This document shows, piece after piece, positions 30,745 through 40,660 of a stretch of 64,000 nucleotides of DNA. The notes beneath the pieces were generated by a model. That model had not been told where the DNA came from. It did not search any database and saw only the letters and a list, made by a program, of their open reading frames with translations. How positions within the stretch are numbered: the stretch's first letter is position 1; every line of letters begins with the position of its first letter. This stretch comes from Shewanella oneidensis MR-1 (GTDB taxonomy: Bacteria > Pseudomonadota > Gammaproteobacteria > Enterobacterales > Shewanellaceae), in the NCBI RefSeq assembly GCF_000146165.2, contig NC_004347.2:620001-684000 (forward strand). The letters are read 5' to 3'. A program made the position numbers and the translations under genes.

Positions 30745-31380
30745 TTAACGGGTACCATATACCACAATGGTTTTACCGTGTGCTTGAATGAGATTTTGTT
30801 CTTCAAGCATCTTTAAGATACGACCCACAGTTTCGCGGGAGCAACCAACGATCTGGCCAATTTCTTGGCGAGTGATCTTAATTTGCATACCGTCTGGGTG
30901 TGTCATGGCATCGGGTTGTTTGGCTAAATGCAACAATGTTTGCGCAATCCGACCTGCCACATCGAGGAAAGCTAAATTGCCCACTTTCTGGCTGGTGCTC
31001 TGCAGGCGATACGCCATTTGAGCCGATAGCTTCATCAAAATTTCAGGGTTAACTTGGATTAATTGCTTAAATTTCTTGTAAGAGATTTCCGCAATTTCGC
31101 ATGCCTGTTTAGCACGAACCCAAGCGGTACGTTCAGCTTGTTCTTCGAACAATCCTAACTCACCGATAAAGTCGCCTTGATTAAGATAAGATAGGATCAT
31201 TTCCTTACCTTCTTCATCTTTAATCAATACCGCAACAGAACCTTTTACGATGTAATAAAGGGTGTCTGAGTCTTCACCAGCATGGATCAAGGTGCTTTTA
31301 GCGGGATACTTATGAATGTGACAGTGTGATAAAAACCATTCCAAAGTTGGGTCTGGTTTTGGCTTACCAATCAGAGCCAT
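30745..31380 (-). CDS. crp: cAMP receptor protein
   Basis: 211 residues. Global transcription regulator; in Shewanella it also controls anaerobic respiration. The cyclic-nucleotide domain has [12 protein letters not shown] and [21 protein letters not shown] with the cAMP-binding Glu and Arg; the HTH helix is [19 protein letters not shown]. Identical in layout to E. coli Crp (210 residues). GAGGAA ribosome site. Divergent from the Sel1 repeat gene. Confidence 0.97.
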   Translation of the reverse strand: MALIGKPKPDPTLEWFLSHCHIHKYPAKSTLIHAGEDSDTLYYIVKGSVAVLIKDEEGKEMILSYLNQGDFIGELGLFEEQAERTAWVRAKQACEIAEISYKKFKQLIQVNPEILMKLSAQMAYRLQSTSQKVGNLAFLDVAGRIAQTLLHLAKQPDAMTHPDGMQIKITRQEIGQIVGCSRETVGRILKMLEEQNLIQAHGKTIVVYGTR

Positions 31381-31413
31381 GTCGATGTTCCTCGATTGAT
31401 TAAAACGAAAGTA

Positions 31414-31443
31414 AGAATATTCTAAATAAGCATTTTACGTCAA
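31414..31443 (-). promoter_or_regulatory. putative crp promoter
   Basis: On the minus strand, TTGACG (31438-31443) is separated by 18 bp from TATTCT (31414-31419). This would start transcription near 31407. The remaining intergenic DNA to 31799 is AT-rich and shows no gene. Confidence 0.45.
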
Positions 31444-31799
31444 TAACACCCACAAAAACGAGATGAACATCTTAGTTTAGAATGAGTGAATAAATGCAAT
31501 TAACAACCTAAAATTAGAGCTTATTTTGCTACTTTAGTGATATTAGTCAACTAAATCGGTGTCAAACTCACTGGATTCACTTAACTCTGTAGAGTTAATC
31601 ACATCTTATATAACGTTTTAAGGTTTTTTTGCGAGGAAAATAATCGTAAACCTTAGTGACCTGATGGGATGAGTAGATAAATTTAAAAATCAGCGGTGAT
31701 ATTTCCCTTTATTAAGGGCAATTAAGCCTATTTACACTCGACTTATGGACGTATTTCAGGCTAACTTGAGGCGCGGTTGTTTTTCGAAGAGGTTACCAG

Positions 31800-32579
31800 G
31801 TGAAATACAGGCAATGGGTTTTGGGTGCAGGATTCACTTTATCCGTAGGATTAAGTTCTGTTGCACACGCATTTTCTATCCCGCAGCCAGCAAATGAAAT
31901 TGCGGCGAGTAAATTTGTGCATATTCAAGTTCAGGCAGAGCAAGGTGATGCCGATGCGCAATTTTTACTAGGACTCATGTTTCTCTCTGGGCGTTATGTG
32001 CAGCAAGAGGTGCCATCTGGACTCCACTGGATAACCCTCGCTGCCGAGCAGCAACACGAAAAAGCCCAGCAAACCTTGGCGGATCTCTCCTTTGAAGGCC
32101 AGTTGATTAAACGTGACCTAGCCGTGGCCGAACGTTGGTATAAAGATATGGGTGAACGTGGCAACCGTTGGGCACAGTTCCGTTTAGGTTTTATTTACGC
32201 TTCGGGTGGCGATGGTGTTAAGCGCAACTGTGGCAAAGCGGTCGAGCAATTTACCCGTGTTGGCGATGATATTGCTCTTGGCAATGTAGCTTGGATTCTC
32301 GCAACCTGTCCAGAAGCCGAATATCGTGATGGTAATAAAGCGCTTGAGTTATCTCTGCAACTCCTAAAGGTCAACGAAAACGATCCGACGAATCTCGACA
32401 ACTTAGCTGCGGCTTATGCGGAAGTGGGTGATTTTGGCGCTGCGGTTTCGACACAGCAAAAAGCGATTGCTGCTTTGAAGATGACCGCTGAAGCGACTAA
32501 AACCGATGAGTTTAAACAGCGTTTACACAGCTATGAGCAAAAACGGGCCTACCGTGAGACGCTGCGTTTGCTTGAGTAG
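31800..32579 (+). CDS. secreted Sel1/TPR-repeat protein
   Basis: 259 residues with a GTG start at 31800. Signal peptide ending near VAHAFS (about residue 26). Two Sel1-like repeats follow (GDADAQFLLGLMFLSGRYV and NRWAQFRLGFIYASGGDG), then a TPR segment (NPTNLDNLAAAYAEVGDFG pattern, about 195-225). Such periplasmic repeat proteins act as binding scaffolds; no partner can be named from the context. Confidence 0.85.
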   Translation: MKYRQWVLGAGFTLSVGLSSVAHAFSIPQPANEIAASKFVHIQVQAEQGDADAQFLLGLMFLSGRYVQQEVPSGLHWITLAAEQQHEKAQQTLADLSFEGQLIKRDLAVAERWYKDMGERGNRWAQFRLGFIYASGGDGVKRNCGKAVEQFTRVGDDIALGNVAWILATCPEAEYRDGNKALELSLQLLKVNENDPTNLDNLAAAYAEVGDFGAAVSTQQKAIAALKMTAEATKTDEFKQRLHSYEQKRAYRETLRLLE

Positions 32580-32604
32580 TCTACTTGTTTGCTGAAGTCT
32601 TAGT

Positions 32605-32637
32605 ATCAGCCCGAGCCATGCTCGGGCTGATTATTTT
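32605..32637 (+). terminator. rho-independent terminator after the Sel1 protein
   Basis: Perfect 12 bp stem (ATCAGCCCGAGC at 32605-32616, its complement at 32620-32631), 3 nt loop, then TATTTT. Confidence 0.85.
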
Positions 32638-32738
32638 GGGGTTAATTATTGCAGTGCTGATGATGTGGATCTCAGTGTGTTGGGATGAGTTGCTGCTTTA
32701 ATGGTTTAGCCTCAGGCTGCTTTGTAGGCGGATTTCAG

Positions 32739-33296
32739 CTATTCGAGTGGCCAAGAATGTAAGATGTGATATTCCACACCGCTATCACTGCTTGAAGAAA
32801 GATACAAATGGATCTGATCTGGAGTGATTGTTAGCTCAGTTATCGGTGTCTTCGCTAGATCCTTAAGGGCAAGTTCATTATCAAAAGCGTTGAAATACTT
32901 GGTTTTTCTAAACAAGCTGATATGTGGTCGAAACGGATGTTCGCTCTGATGCAATTGCAACTGCTGCGCTAAATTTTGCGCCTGCGATGCCAGTAACGCC
33001 AAAGCCGGGCTAACCATATCTCCCTTTAAACAGCATACCTGCGCCTTGGGCCAAACGGCGAGCTTATCCAGTTGTACTGTAAATCGTGGCCGATGCAGTT
33101 TATCAACGGCTTCGAGCAGTTGTGTCTTTTGAGCCTGATTGGCTAAGCCTAAAAACGCGAGGGTGAGATGAAAATTAGCCTTGCTCACGGGTTTAGCATG
33201 GAGCGTTAACTGCGGTGTCACGCATTGCTGCAACTGCAAAAGTTGCTGGCGCTGAGTGTCATTGGGGGCAAATCCAAGAAATAGTCGTTGTAACAC
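32739..33296 (-). CDS. thpR: RNA 2',3'-cyclic phosphodiesterase (2'-5' RNA ligase family)
   Basis: 185 residues. The 2H phosphoesterase fold has two catalytic motifs, HLTL (in FHLTLAFLG, about 43) and HISL (in RPHISLFRK, about 127). The E. coli homologue ligates tRNA halves in vitro and opens 2',3'-cyclic phosphates. Divergent from the GGDEF-EAL gene. Physiological role is unclear. Confidence 0.92.
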   Translation of the reverse strand: MLQRLFLGFAPNDTQRQQLLQLQQCVTPQLTLHAKPVSKANFHLTLAFLGLANQAQKTQLLEAVDKLHRPRFTVQLDKLAVWPKAQVCCLKGDMVSPALALLASQAQNLAQQLQLHQSEHPFRPHISLFRKTKYFNAFDNELALKDLAKTPITELTITPDQIHLYLSSSSDSGVEYHILHSWPLE

Positions 33297-33467
33297 TCTT
33301 TATCTCCGCTACCTGTTCTAACGCCAAACATGAGCTATGCTTTTGTTTGGAAATACAGAAAGTCCCACAGTCGTTATTCATCATCGGTTTTCGATGGTTT
33401 GAATTGATTTCTGGGAAGTGTGGCAATAATACCTTAAATGGAATTGTAGGTAAGGAAATCCCTTTTC

Positions 33468-35654
33468 ATGTCAGATGGTTTAGCAAATCCACTCCAACAG
33501 GCATTAGTGACGATTTTTAGCGAAACGCCGCTAGAAACCCTAGAGCAAAATGTTGATAGAGCCTTAGAGGCGATTACGCTCCAATTGCACTGTGATGGGG
33601 TGTTTGTTCTCACCGGGAGCTTGTCCCTCGACCATTTACGCACCCGTAATCTTTACTTAAAACCGCAATTTACCCAAGGCCAGCAGATCCGTGTGTGGCC
33701 ACTTGCGCGTATGTCTTTTTTTCGCTCCCTTGTGAGAAATCCAAAGCTGCTGAATTTACCTGATGTGAATACGTTACCGCCAGAAGCTCAGGCGGAACGG
33801 GCGCTGCTCCGGGACTGGGATGTTAAAAGTTTACTCGTGTTACCTCCAGTGGTGTTTGGGGAAACCCGTATTGCCCTTGGTGCGGTTAATTGCTCTGAAT
33901 GTTGTGAGTGGAGCGAGGCGTTTATTCAGGAGTTTCAACATGCGGCGGTGATGATAGGTTCGGCGATGGAGCTGACGCGCATCGCCCACGATATGTTAGC
34001 GAGTGAAAACAAATACCGCGAAGTCTTTAACCAATTGCCCTTGGCCTGCGCCTTGCTTGATAAACAAAATCAGCTGATGATGCTGAACAAGATCGCGTTG
34101 CAAACTTTGCCTGTACAACATGGATACGATTTATTTAGCATGGTGCGCGAAGAGGAACATGCCATGCTCACCGATACGCTGCATATGGTGCGTGAAGGTG
34201 TATTGGGGCAAGCTTGGTGCGAATTGCCGCTAAAATCACAGCATCACTTGGATTGGTTAAGGCTCAGTTTTAGCCAGATCTACGGCGATAAAGATACGCT
34301 AGTGATGATTGCTGAAGATGTGAGTGAAAAATATCGACTCGCCGATGAGCTCTCTTTTCATGCCAATTATGATGCCCTGACCGGATTACCTAATCGGCTG
34401 CACTTTGAAGCCTTACTCGAAAATCTGCTGCATGCTAAGGATGATATGCCCACCTGTGTTGCCTTTATCGATGTCGATCAGTTTCAGGTGATCAATAACA
34501 TCAGCGGGCATCAAGCCGGAGATAAGCTATTGTGCCAATTGGCATTACGGCTTAAACAACTGGTGCGTAAGGGCGATATCGTTGCTCGTCTCGGTGGCGA
34601 TGAGTTTGGTATTTTAATGCATTACTGCAATGTGGATTCGGCGCAGCATATCGCTAAGCGGATTTGTACTCAGTTAGCAACCCACGAATTTATCTGGGAA
34701 AATCGCTGCCATAACGTCAGTGTGAGCATGGGGATTGCTAAGTTCAATCGGTCGGCCTCCGACATTTATGCCGTGATGAGTCATGCCGATGCGGCTTGCC
34801 GTCTCGCCAAGGACAAGGGGCGTAATGGTTGGCATTTATACAGTACTAAAGATCCTAAAATGACCCGTCTCTATACTGAAATGATGGCCTCGGTGGATAT
34901 TGTTAGTGCCCTCGCGCTAAATCAATTTGAGCTGTATTTTCAAAGTATTGCACCGTTAAATTATGATGAGTCCGGATTGCATTTAGAAGTGCTACTTCGC
35001 ATGGTGCAGCCTAATGGCAACATTGTTTCGCCAGCCATCTTTTTGCCCGCCGCTGAACGTTATAATTTGGCCGCGAAGATCGATTTATGGGTTATTGATA
35101 ATCTGCTTAAATGGGGCAGTAATCATTTAGCGATATGGCAGCAATTAGGGCTGGTATCCGTCAACCTTTCAGCGACATCTTTGGGCGATAGTGAGTTTAT
35201 GAATTGGCTCGAAATGCGGTTAATGACTGAACCTGAGCTGGTAGATAAGCTCTGCATCGAGATCACCGAAACCGCCGCCGTTAGCCAATTAGATCAAGCG
35301 ACTAAATTGATTGAGGTGCTTAGACCATTAAATTGCCAGCTCGCGCTGGATGATTTTGGGGCGGGATTTTCAAGCTTTGCTTACCTGAAACGTCTGAATG
35401 TGGATTATGTCAAAATCGATGGCCAGTTTGTCATTAATCTGTGTGAGGATGGCGCGGATCAAGCGATCGTCAAAGCCATTTGTCAGTTAGGGCAAGATAT
35501 GGGGTTTGATGTTGTGGCCGAGTTTGTTGAATCGACAGAAATCGGTTTGAAGTTAAAGAGTTTAGGTGTCGATTATGCCCAAGGCTATGCGATTAACAAA
35601 CCAACACCCTTGCTTACATTAACCTCAGGGTTGGCCGAGTCTTGGCTGCTGTAA
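33468..35654 (+). CDS. GAF-PAS-GGDEF-EAL c-di-GMP signalling protein
   Basis: 728 residues, cytoplasmic. A GAF domain (about 15-170), a PAS domain (about 185-290), a GGDEF domain (about 305-465) with intact RLGGDEFGIL near 377, and an EAL domain (about 480-715). The EAL signature is LEVLLR instead of EALLR; Glu is kept. Further EAL motifs CIEITET, DDFGAGFSS (about 627) and KIDGQFV are intact, so phosphodiesterase activity is plausible. It could make or degrade c-di-GMP depending on its GAF/PAS input. Confidence 0.92.
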   Translation: MSDGLANPLQQALVTIFSETPLETLEQNVDRALEAITLQLHCDGVFVLTGSLSLDHLRTRNLYLKPQFTQGQQIRVWPLARMSFFRSLVRNPKLLNLPDVNTLPPEAQAERALLRDWDVKSLLVLPPVVFGETRIALGAVNCSECCEWSEAFIQEFQHAAVMIGSAMELTRIAHDMLASENKYREVFNQLPLACALLDKQNQLMMLNKIALQTLPVQHGYDLFSMVREEEHAMLTDTLHMVREGVLGQAWCELPLKSQHHLDWLRLSFSQIYGDKDTLVMIAEDVSEKYRLADELSFHANYDALTGLPNRLHFEALLENLLHAKDDMPTCVAFIDVDQFQVINNISGHQAGDKLLCQLALRLKQLVRKGDIVARLGGDEFGILMHYCNVDSAQHIAKRICTQLATHEFIWENRCHNVSVSMGIAKFNRSASDIYAVMSHADAACRLAKDKGRNGWHLYSTKDPKMTRLYTEMMASVDIVSALALNQFELYFQSIAPLNYDESGLHLEVLLRMVQPNGNIVSPAIFLPAAERYNLAAKIDLWVIDNLLKWGSNHLAIWQQLGLVSVNLSATSLGDSEFMNWLEMRLMTEPELVDKLCIEITETAAVSQLDQATKLIEVLRPLNCQLALDDFGAGFSSFAYLKRLNVDYVKIDGQFVINLCEDGADQAIVKAICQLGQDMGFDVVAEFVESTEIGLKLKSLGVDYAQGYAINKPTPLLTLTSGLAESWLL

Positions 35655-35860
35655 CGGCGGTTATTCAGCGACTGAGTTTTTACAAACCTGCAATGCTTAA
35701 TTTATAAGTGATTAATTTATCAATATTTATCATATTGTGAACCCACGCAGTTTTAGCTGCGACAGATTGTCGCGCCAAGCAGAGTTTTGATTGCGCTTCC
35801 TTCGCTAGTCATAACAATACCCCCACAAAAATCATTAAAAACAATTTGTAGGGGAAATTC

Positions 35861-37867
35861 ATGCCATATCAACCGATCAAATTAGCGCTTATGTTAGCGA
35901 GTATTTTAGGTACCACAGCACCTCAATTGGGTTGGTCTGCAGAGGCGACCGATTGTGGTGAAGACCAAAAATGTAAAGATTATCTGCTGGTTACCGCCGA
36001 TGTAATGCGTCAACCCGTACACTTAGTTAGCGATCCCAAACAAAATCGTCTGCCATTACCCGCCTATGATGGCTCGGGATTTTTGCGCTCGATCCCAGGA
36101 TTTAACATTACTCGCAAAGGCGGCTCCGGTGGCGATCCTATGTTTCGGGGGCAGGGGGGGTCGCGCTTAAACATCGTTGACGATGGCCAGCATGTGTATG
36201 GTGCCTGTGGTGGACGTATGGATCCGCCAACCAATTATATTTATCCCGAAACCTACGATCAGATAACGGTAATTAAAGGTCCACAGACGGTGAAATACGG
36301 CCCTGTCGGCACCGCGGGCACGATTTTATTTGAGAAAAATCGCCATCGCTTTAATCAAGCGGATCTTGAAGGGCGCGCCAGTGCGACTGGTGGCAGTTTT
36401 GACAGACGAGATGCAATGGTGGAGTTGAATGCAGGCGATAAAAATTACTACCTAGATTTTGATATTAATCAATCGAGTAGTGATCATTATCAGGATGGCA
36501 ATGGCAATAAGGTGCAATCCAGTTATGACCGCCAAAACAGTAATTTGGCCCTAGGTTGGACGCCAACTGAGCGCACCGTTGTGGAGTTAGCCTACGGTGA
36601 GTCGAGCGGTGAGGCAGAGTATGCCGACCGATTAAATAAAGCTCGTCAAATTGATAACCGTGATGCGGCGTTACTGATCCAACATGAGTTTGAGTCGAGC
36701 TGGTTGGCCGCAGTCGAGTTACAAGCCTTTAGTAACAAAAACGACCATATTATGGACCGATTTGATGAAGGGGTAAATTCTGGCTCGAATGTGCGCCGGA
36801 TGACCGACGGTGGTCATCTTTGGTTTGATTTAACCCCGCTCGATGCCCTCGAATTAACACTGGGGCTGGATTATATGTCGAGTGTGCATGATGGCCGCAG
36901 TATGGCAACGGGGGATGTTGGTTTAGACGACTTACTCAATAAGCCGTTTAAGGAAGATATGCGCTATAAAAACTACGGGCTGTTTGCCGAATCCCGCTAT
37001 GGCTTTGATAACCAAGGCGTAGGCAATAGTAGCTTGCACGCTGGATTGAGGGTCGATCGCTGGGATGGCGAATTGTTAATCGCCCAGCAGGGTGAGCGGG
37101 AGGATACCCTCTACAGCGGTTATGTGCGTTATGAGTATCAACTCGATGCTCACCAATATTATGCTGGATTTGGCTCGGCGCAGCGGATGCCAGATTATTG
37201 GGAGATCATGAAGGCCAGTGCCGATAATCCAGCACAAAAAGCCTTTGATCTTAAGGCTGAAACGACCAATCAATTTGATATTGGCTGGATTTACCAAGGT
37301 CCGGTAGAAGCGTCAGTGTCACTCTTTTATGGTGAGATTAATGACTATATTCTGATTGATTCGACCAGCAACACCACGGTGGCGCGTAATATCGATGCTA
37401 GCTTATTCGGTGGCGAAGCAAGCCTAGACTATGCGCTTAATGAGCAGTGGTCGACTCAACTTACCTTAAGTTATACCCATGGTGAAAACGATACCGACAA
37501 GGTCGCACTCGGGCAAATATCGCCGTTAGAGGCAAGATTAACCGTTAACTATCAATGGCAAGCTTGGACAATGGCGGCGCAGTGGCGGCTGGTTGCATCG
37601 CAGGATCGCTATACCTTAGGTCACGGCAATATTGTGGGCCAAGACTTAGGCCCAAGTAGCGGCTTTGGTACGCTGGCACTGAATGCTTCTTGGTCATACA
37701 GCAAGGATTTATCCTTTATCTTTGGTGTTGAAAACCTGTTTGATGCGACCTACGCTGAGCATGTGAGTAAGGCGGGTACAGGGAATGATCTTCCTGGCAG
37801 CGAAGCCATGTTTAGGGTTAATGAGCCGGGGCGTAATCTCTGGGCTAAGCTGACTTACCAGTTCTAA
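35861..37867 (+). CDS. nosA: TonB-dependent copper receptor (NosA/OprC type)
   Basis: 668 residues. A signal peptide (about 1-27) is followed by the plug domain and a beta-barrel ending in aromatic Phe (LTYQF). The plug has GACGGRMDPPTNYIYPETYD (about 117-136), a signature of copper receptors OprC and NosA, followed by TVIKGPQTVKYGP. Takes up copper or copper chelates across the outer membrane with TonB energy. Receptors of this family feed nitrous-oxide reductase and other copper enzymes. No other copper gene is adjacent. Symbol is by family resemblance. Confidence 0.82.
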   Translation: MPYQPIKLALMLASILGTTAPQLGWSAEATDCGEDQKCKDYLLVTADVMRQPVHLVSDPKQNRLPLPAYDGSGFLRSIPGFNITRKGGSGGDPMFRGQGGSRLNIVDDGQHVYGACGGRMDPPTNYIYPETYDQITVIKGPQTVKYGPVGTAGTILFEKNRHRFNQADLEGRASATGGSFDRRDAMVELNAGDKNYYLDFDINQSSSDHYQDGNGNKVQSSYDRQNSNLALGWTPTERTVVELAYGESSGEAEYADRLNKARQIDNRDAALLIQHEFESSWLAAVELQAFSNKNDHIMDRFDEGVNSGSNVRRMTDGGHLWFDLTPLDALELTLGLDYMSSVHDGRSMATGDVGLDDLLNKPFKEDMRYKNYGLFAESRYGFDNQGVGNSSLHAGLRVDRWDGELLIAQQGEREDTLYSGYVRYEYQLDAHQYYAGFGSAQRMPDYWEIMKASADNPAQKAFDLKAETTNQFDIGWIYQGPVEASVSLFYGEINDYILIDSTSNTTVARNIDASLFGGEASLDYALNEQWSTQLTLSYTHGENDTDKVALGQISPLEARLTVNYQWQAWTMAAQWRLVASQDRYTLGHGNIVGQDLGPSSGFGTLALNASWSYSKDLSFIFGVENLFDATYAEHVSKAGTGNDLPGSEAMFRVNEPGRNLWAKLTYQF

Positions 37868-38075
37868 CTCTGCATCCTTGTTGAATTTGTCGCCCTAATA
37901 GCGAGTCTGGCTATTGGGGCGTGTTATTTTTTGCAGAAGCACTTTTAAAGCAGTATTTTTTAGACGACCAAATATTCATCTGTTTTGTGGGCGCGAAAGC
38001 GAAAAGCGCAGCTGGGACACTGCCTAAGGCCTATGTTAAACTGCCGCATCATTTTTCCCTGTTGACCCTGTAGCA

Positions 38076-40583
38076 TTGAACAATCTACCTATTCATTCCT
38101 TACTGCCATCTCTGCGTGATGCCTTTGCTACGCACGCTCAAGTGATCCTCGAGGCACCCACAGGCGCGGGTAAATCCACCGCCTTGCCTTTAGCCATGTT
38201 GGATTGGGCTGAGATTTCGGGGCGGATTTTAATGCTGGAACCTCGACGTGTGGCCGCTCGCAGTGTGGCGCAGTTTATCGCCAGTTGTCGGCAGCAGGCG
38301 GTGGGGCAAGAGGTGGGTTTTAGGGTGCGTGGCGAGGCCAAGGTAAGTCGCGATACTCGGCTTGAGATCGTCACCGAAGGGATATTAACCCGAATGATCC
38401 AGCAAGATCCTGAATTGACTGGGATCGATATGATCATTTTCGATGAGATCCACGAGCGGCATTTGACCACAGATCTTGGTTTAGCCCTTGCTCTTGAAGT
38501 GCAAAGCTCACTGCGGGATGACTTAAAAATCCTCGCCATGTCGGCAACCTTATCAGGCCTTGCGCTCAGCGAGTTAATGCCATACGCAGCCCTGCTCAAG
38601 AGTGAAGGTCGCACTTTTCCGGTTGAAATCATCTACCGTGCAGTCGCGGGCCAACAGCATTGGCTCGATCATCTGAGCCGCACAGTGCTCGATAGCGCGG
38701 CATCAATAACTGATAGTGGCCCGCAAGATATACTGGTGTTTTTGCCCGGTAAGGCGGAAATCCTCAGGGTGGCGCAGTATTTGGCGGAGCGCCTCGATGG
38801 TAGCCGTGTGGCTATTTGTCCGCTTTATGGCGAGTTGTCTGCGCAGGAACAGGATAGGGCGATTAAGGCAGACGCAAGTGGCAGGCGCAAGATAGTGCTT
38901 TCCACCAACGTTGCCGAGTCGAGTCTCACCATTGAAGGCATTGGGCTGGTTATCGATAGTGGCTATAAACGCCAAGCGAGTTTTAACCCTAAAACTGGGG
39001 TCACGCGCTTAAGCCTTAAACGTATTAGCCAAGCCTCGGCAACCCAACGTGCTGGCCGTGCTGGCCGTTTAGCGGCGGGCGTGTGTATTCGATTATGGGG
39101 TCAAGAAGAGCATCAGCGTCTGCTCAAAGCTGATGAGCCCGAAATCAGTCAAGCTGATTTGGTTTCTATGGCCCATGACTGCGCCTACTGGGGGGCTAAA
39201 TCCTTCAGCGATTTGCTGTTATTGACCGCGCCGCCCAGTGTGAACGAAGCACTGGCGTGGCAACTGCTGCGGCGCTTAGACGTGGTCGACGGGCAAAACA
39301 AGCTCACTGCGCATGGTAAAGCCGCCTATGAGCTGGGCTGTCATCCGCGCCTTGCGCATATGTTATTAGCCGCCAAATCCCATTCTACTGAACTTGCGGC
39401 CTTGGCCTGCCTGCTCGCGGGCATTTTAGAGGCGCGGGGATTGCCCCGCAAAGGCGCTGATATCATGAATTACTTACACTTTGCCACCCAAGGCAGTGCG
39501 GGGCAGCAGGCAAAACAATGGCTGAGAAAGCTCGCCCTTGATAGCAAGTTCACCCAAGCTGATTTAGGCGCCATAGCCTCCCATGCGCATCATCGAGATG
39601 TGGGCTTACTGTTGGCGCTGGCTTATCCCGATCGCATCGCCAAATCCCGTGGCGTTGAGGGCTATCAATTGGCCAATGGCACGGGCGTGGTGCTCAGCGC
39701 TGAAGATGCCTTAGCGCAAACCCCTTGGTTGGTGGTGGCTGATTTTCAAGAAACCGAAGGTAAAACTGCTGGGCGGGTCTATTTAGCTTGTCCGTTGCAA
39801 CCGAGCCTATTTGATCATGAGTTGGCCGACTTAGTTGATACTCATGAGCAGTGCGGCTGGGATGAAACTAAAGGTCGCGCTGTTGCTGAGCGGCAAGCAA
39901 AAGTCGGGCAGATATTGCTGAAATCCGAGACGATTGCTAACCCCAATCGAGCGCAAATTGTGGCGGCATTAGTGAATTATATCCGCCAGCAAGGGTTACA
40001 AATTCTTAATTGGAACGCTAACTTAGAGCAGTTTCAAGCGCGATTGCATTTAGCGAGAAGCTTAGATCCGACTGCTGATTGGCCGGATATGAGCGATGCA
40101 GCTCTGCTGGCTGATCTTGAAACTTGGCTGGCGCCTTACCTCGAAAATGTGAATAATCTGCCGCAATTACAAAAACTCGATTGCTTTAGTTTAGTGATGA
40201 ATCAATTGAGTTGGTCGCAGCAGCAGGCGCTCGATGCACTGTTGCCGACCTCATGGCCTTTAGCCACGGGCACCTTTGCGCCCATAGTGTACGAAACCTC
40301 GGGTCGCGCCTTGCTGCGGGTTCGTTTGCAGGAAACCTTTGGCATGGCTGACAGCCCGCTATTGGCCCAAGGTAAGCTGAAGGTGACGATGGAGCTGCTG
40401 TCTCCAGCGCAGCGCCCTTTGGCATTGACGGCGGATCTCGCCAGTTTTTGGCAAGGCCCTTATGTTGAAGTGAAAAAAGAAATGCGTGGGCGTTACCCTA
40501 AACACCTGTGGCCGGACGACCCTGCCAATACGCTACCCACAAAATTTACCAAGAAGAAAACCTTAGGTTTATCTCAGTCATAG
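38076..40583 (+). CDS. hrpB: ATP-dependent DEAH-box helicase HrpB
   Basis: 835 residues with a TTG start, chosen because MNNLPIHSLLPSL matches the normal HrpB N-terminus; the ribosome site is weak. Motif I APTGAGKSTALPL (about 27), motif II DEIH (about 128), motif III SATLSG, and motif VI QRAGRAGR (about 325) are all present. Family role in RNA remodelling is poorly known. Starts about 210 bp after nosA and precedes mrcB, as in E. coli. Confidence 0.94.
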   Translation: MNNLPIHSLLPSLRDAFATHAQVILEAPTGAGKSTALPLAMLDWAEISGRILMLEPRRVAARSVAQFIASCRQQAVGQEVGFRVRGEAKVSRDTRLEIVTEGILTRMIQQDPELTGIDMIIFDEIHERHLTTDLGLALALEVQSSLRDDLKILAMSATLSGLALSELMPYAALLKSEGRTFPVEIIYRAVAGQQHWLDHLSRTVLDSAASITDSGPQDILVFLPGKAEILRVAQYLAERLDGSRVAICPLYGELSAQEQDRAIKADASGRRKIVLSTNVAESSLTIEGIGLVIDSGYKRQASFNPKTGVTRLSLKRISQASATQRAGRAGRLAAGVCIRLWGQEEHQRLLKADEPEISQADLVSMAHDCAYWGAKSFSDLLLLTAPPSVNEALAWQLLRRLDVVDGQNKLTAHGKAAYELGCHPRLAHMLLAAKSHSTELAALACLLAGILEARGLPRKGADIMNYLHFATQGSAGQQAKQWLRKLALDSKFTQADLGAIASHAHHRDVGLLLALAYPDRIAKSRGVEGYQLANGTGVVLSAEDALAQTPWLVVADFQETEGKTAGRVYLACPLQPSLFDHELADLVDTHEQCGWDETKGRAVAERQAKVGQILLKSETIANPNRAQIVAALVNYIRQQGLQILNWNANLEQFQARLHLARSLDPTADWPDMSDAALLADLETWLAPYLENVNNLPQLQKLDCFSLVMNQLSWSQQQALDALLPTSWPLATGTFAPIVYETSGRALLRVRLQETFGMADSPLLAQGKLKVTMELLSPAQRPLALTADLASFWQGPYVEVKKEMRGRYPKHLWPDDPANTLPTKFTKKKTLGLSQS

Positions 40584-40660
40584 CCTTTAGACTGCTTTGA
40601 TTTACAACCTCGTGTTGTGCCTATGACTGATGCCGTTAACGCATAAATGATGAAGTAGAT

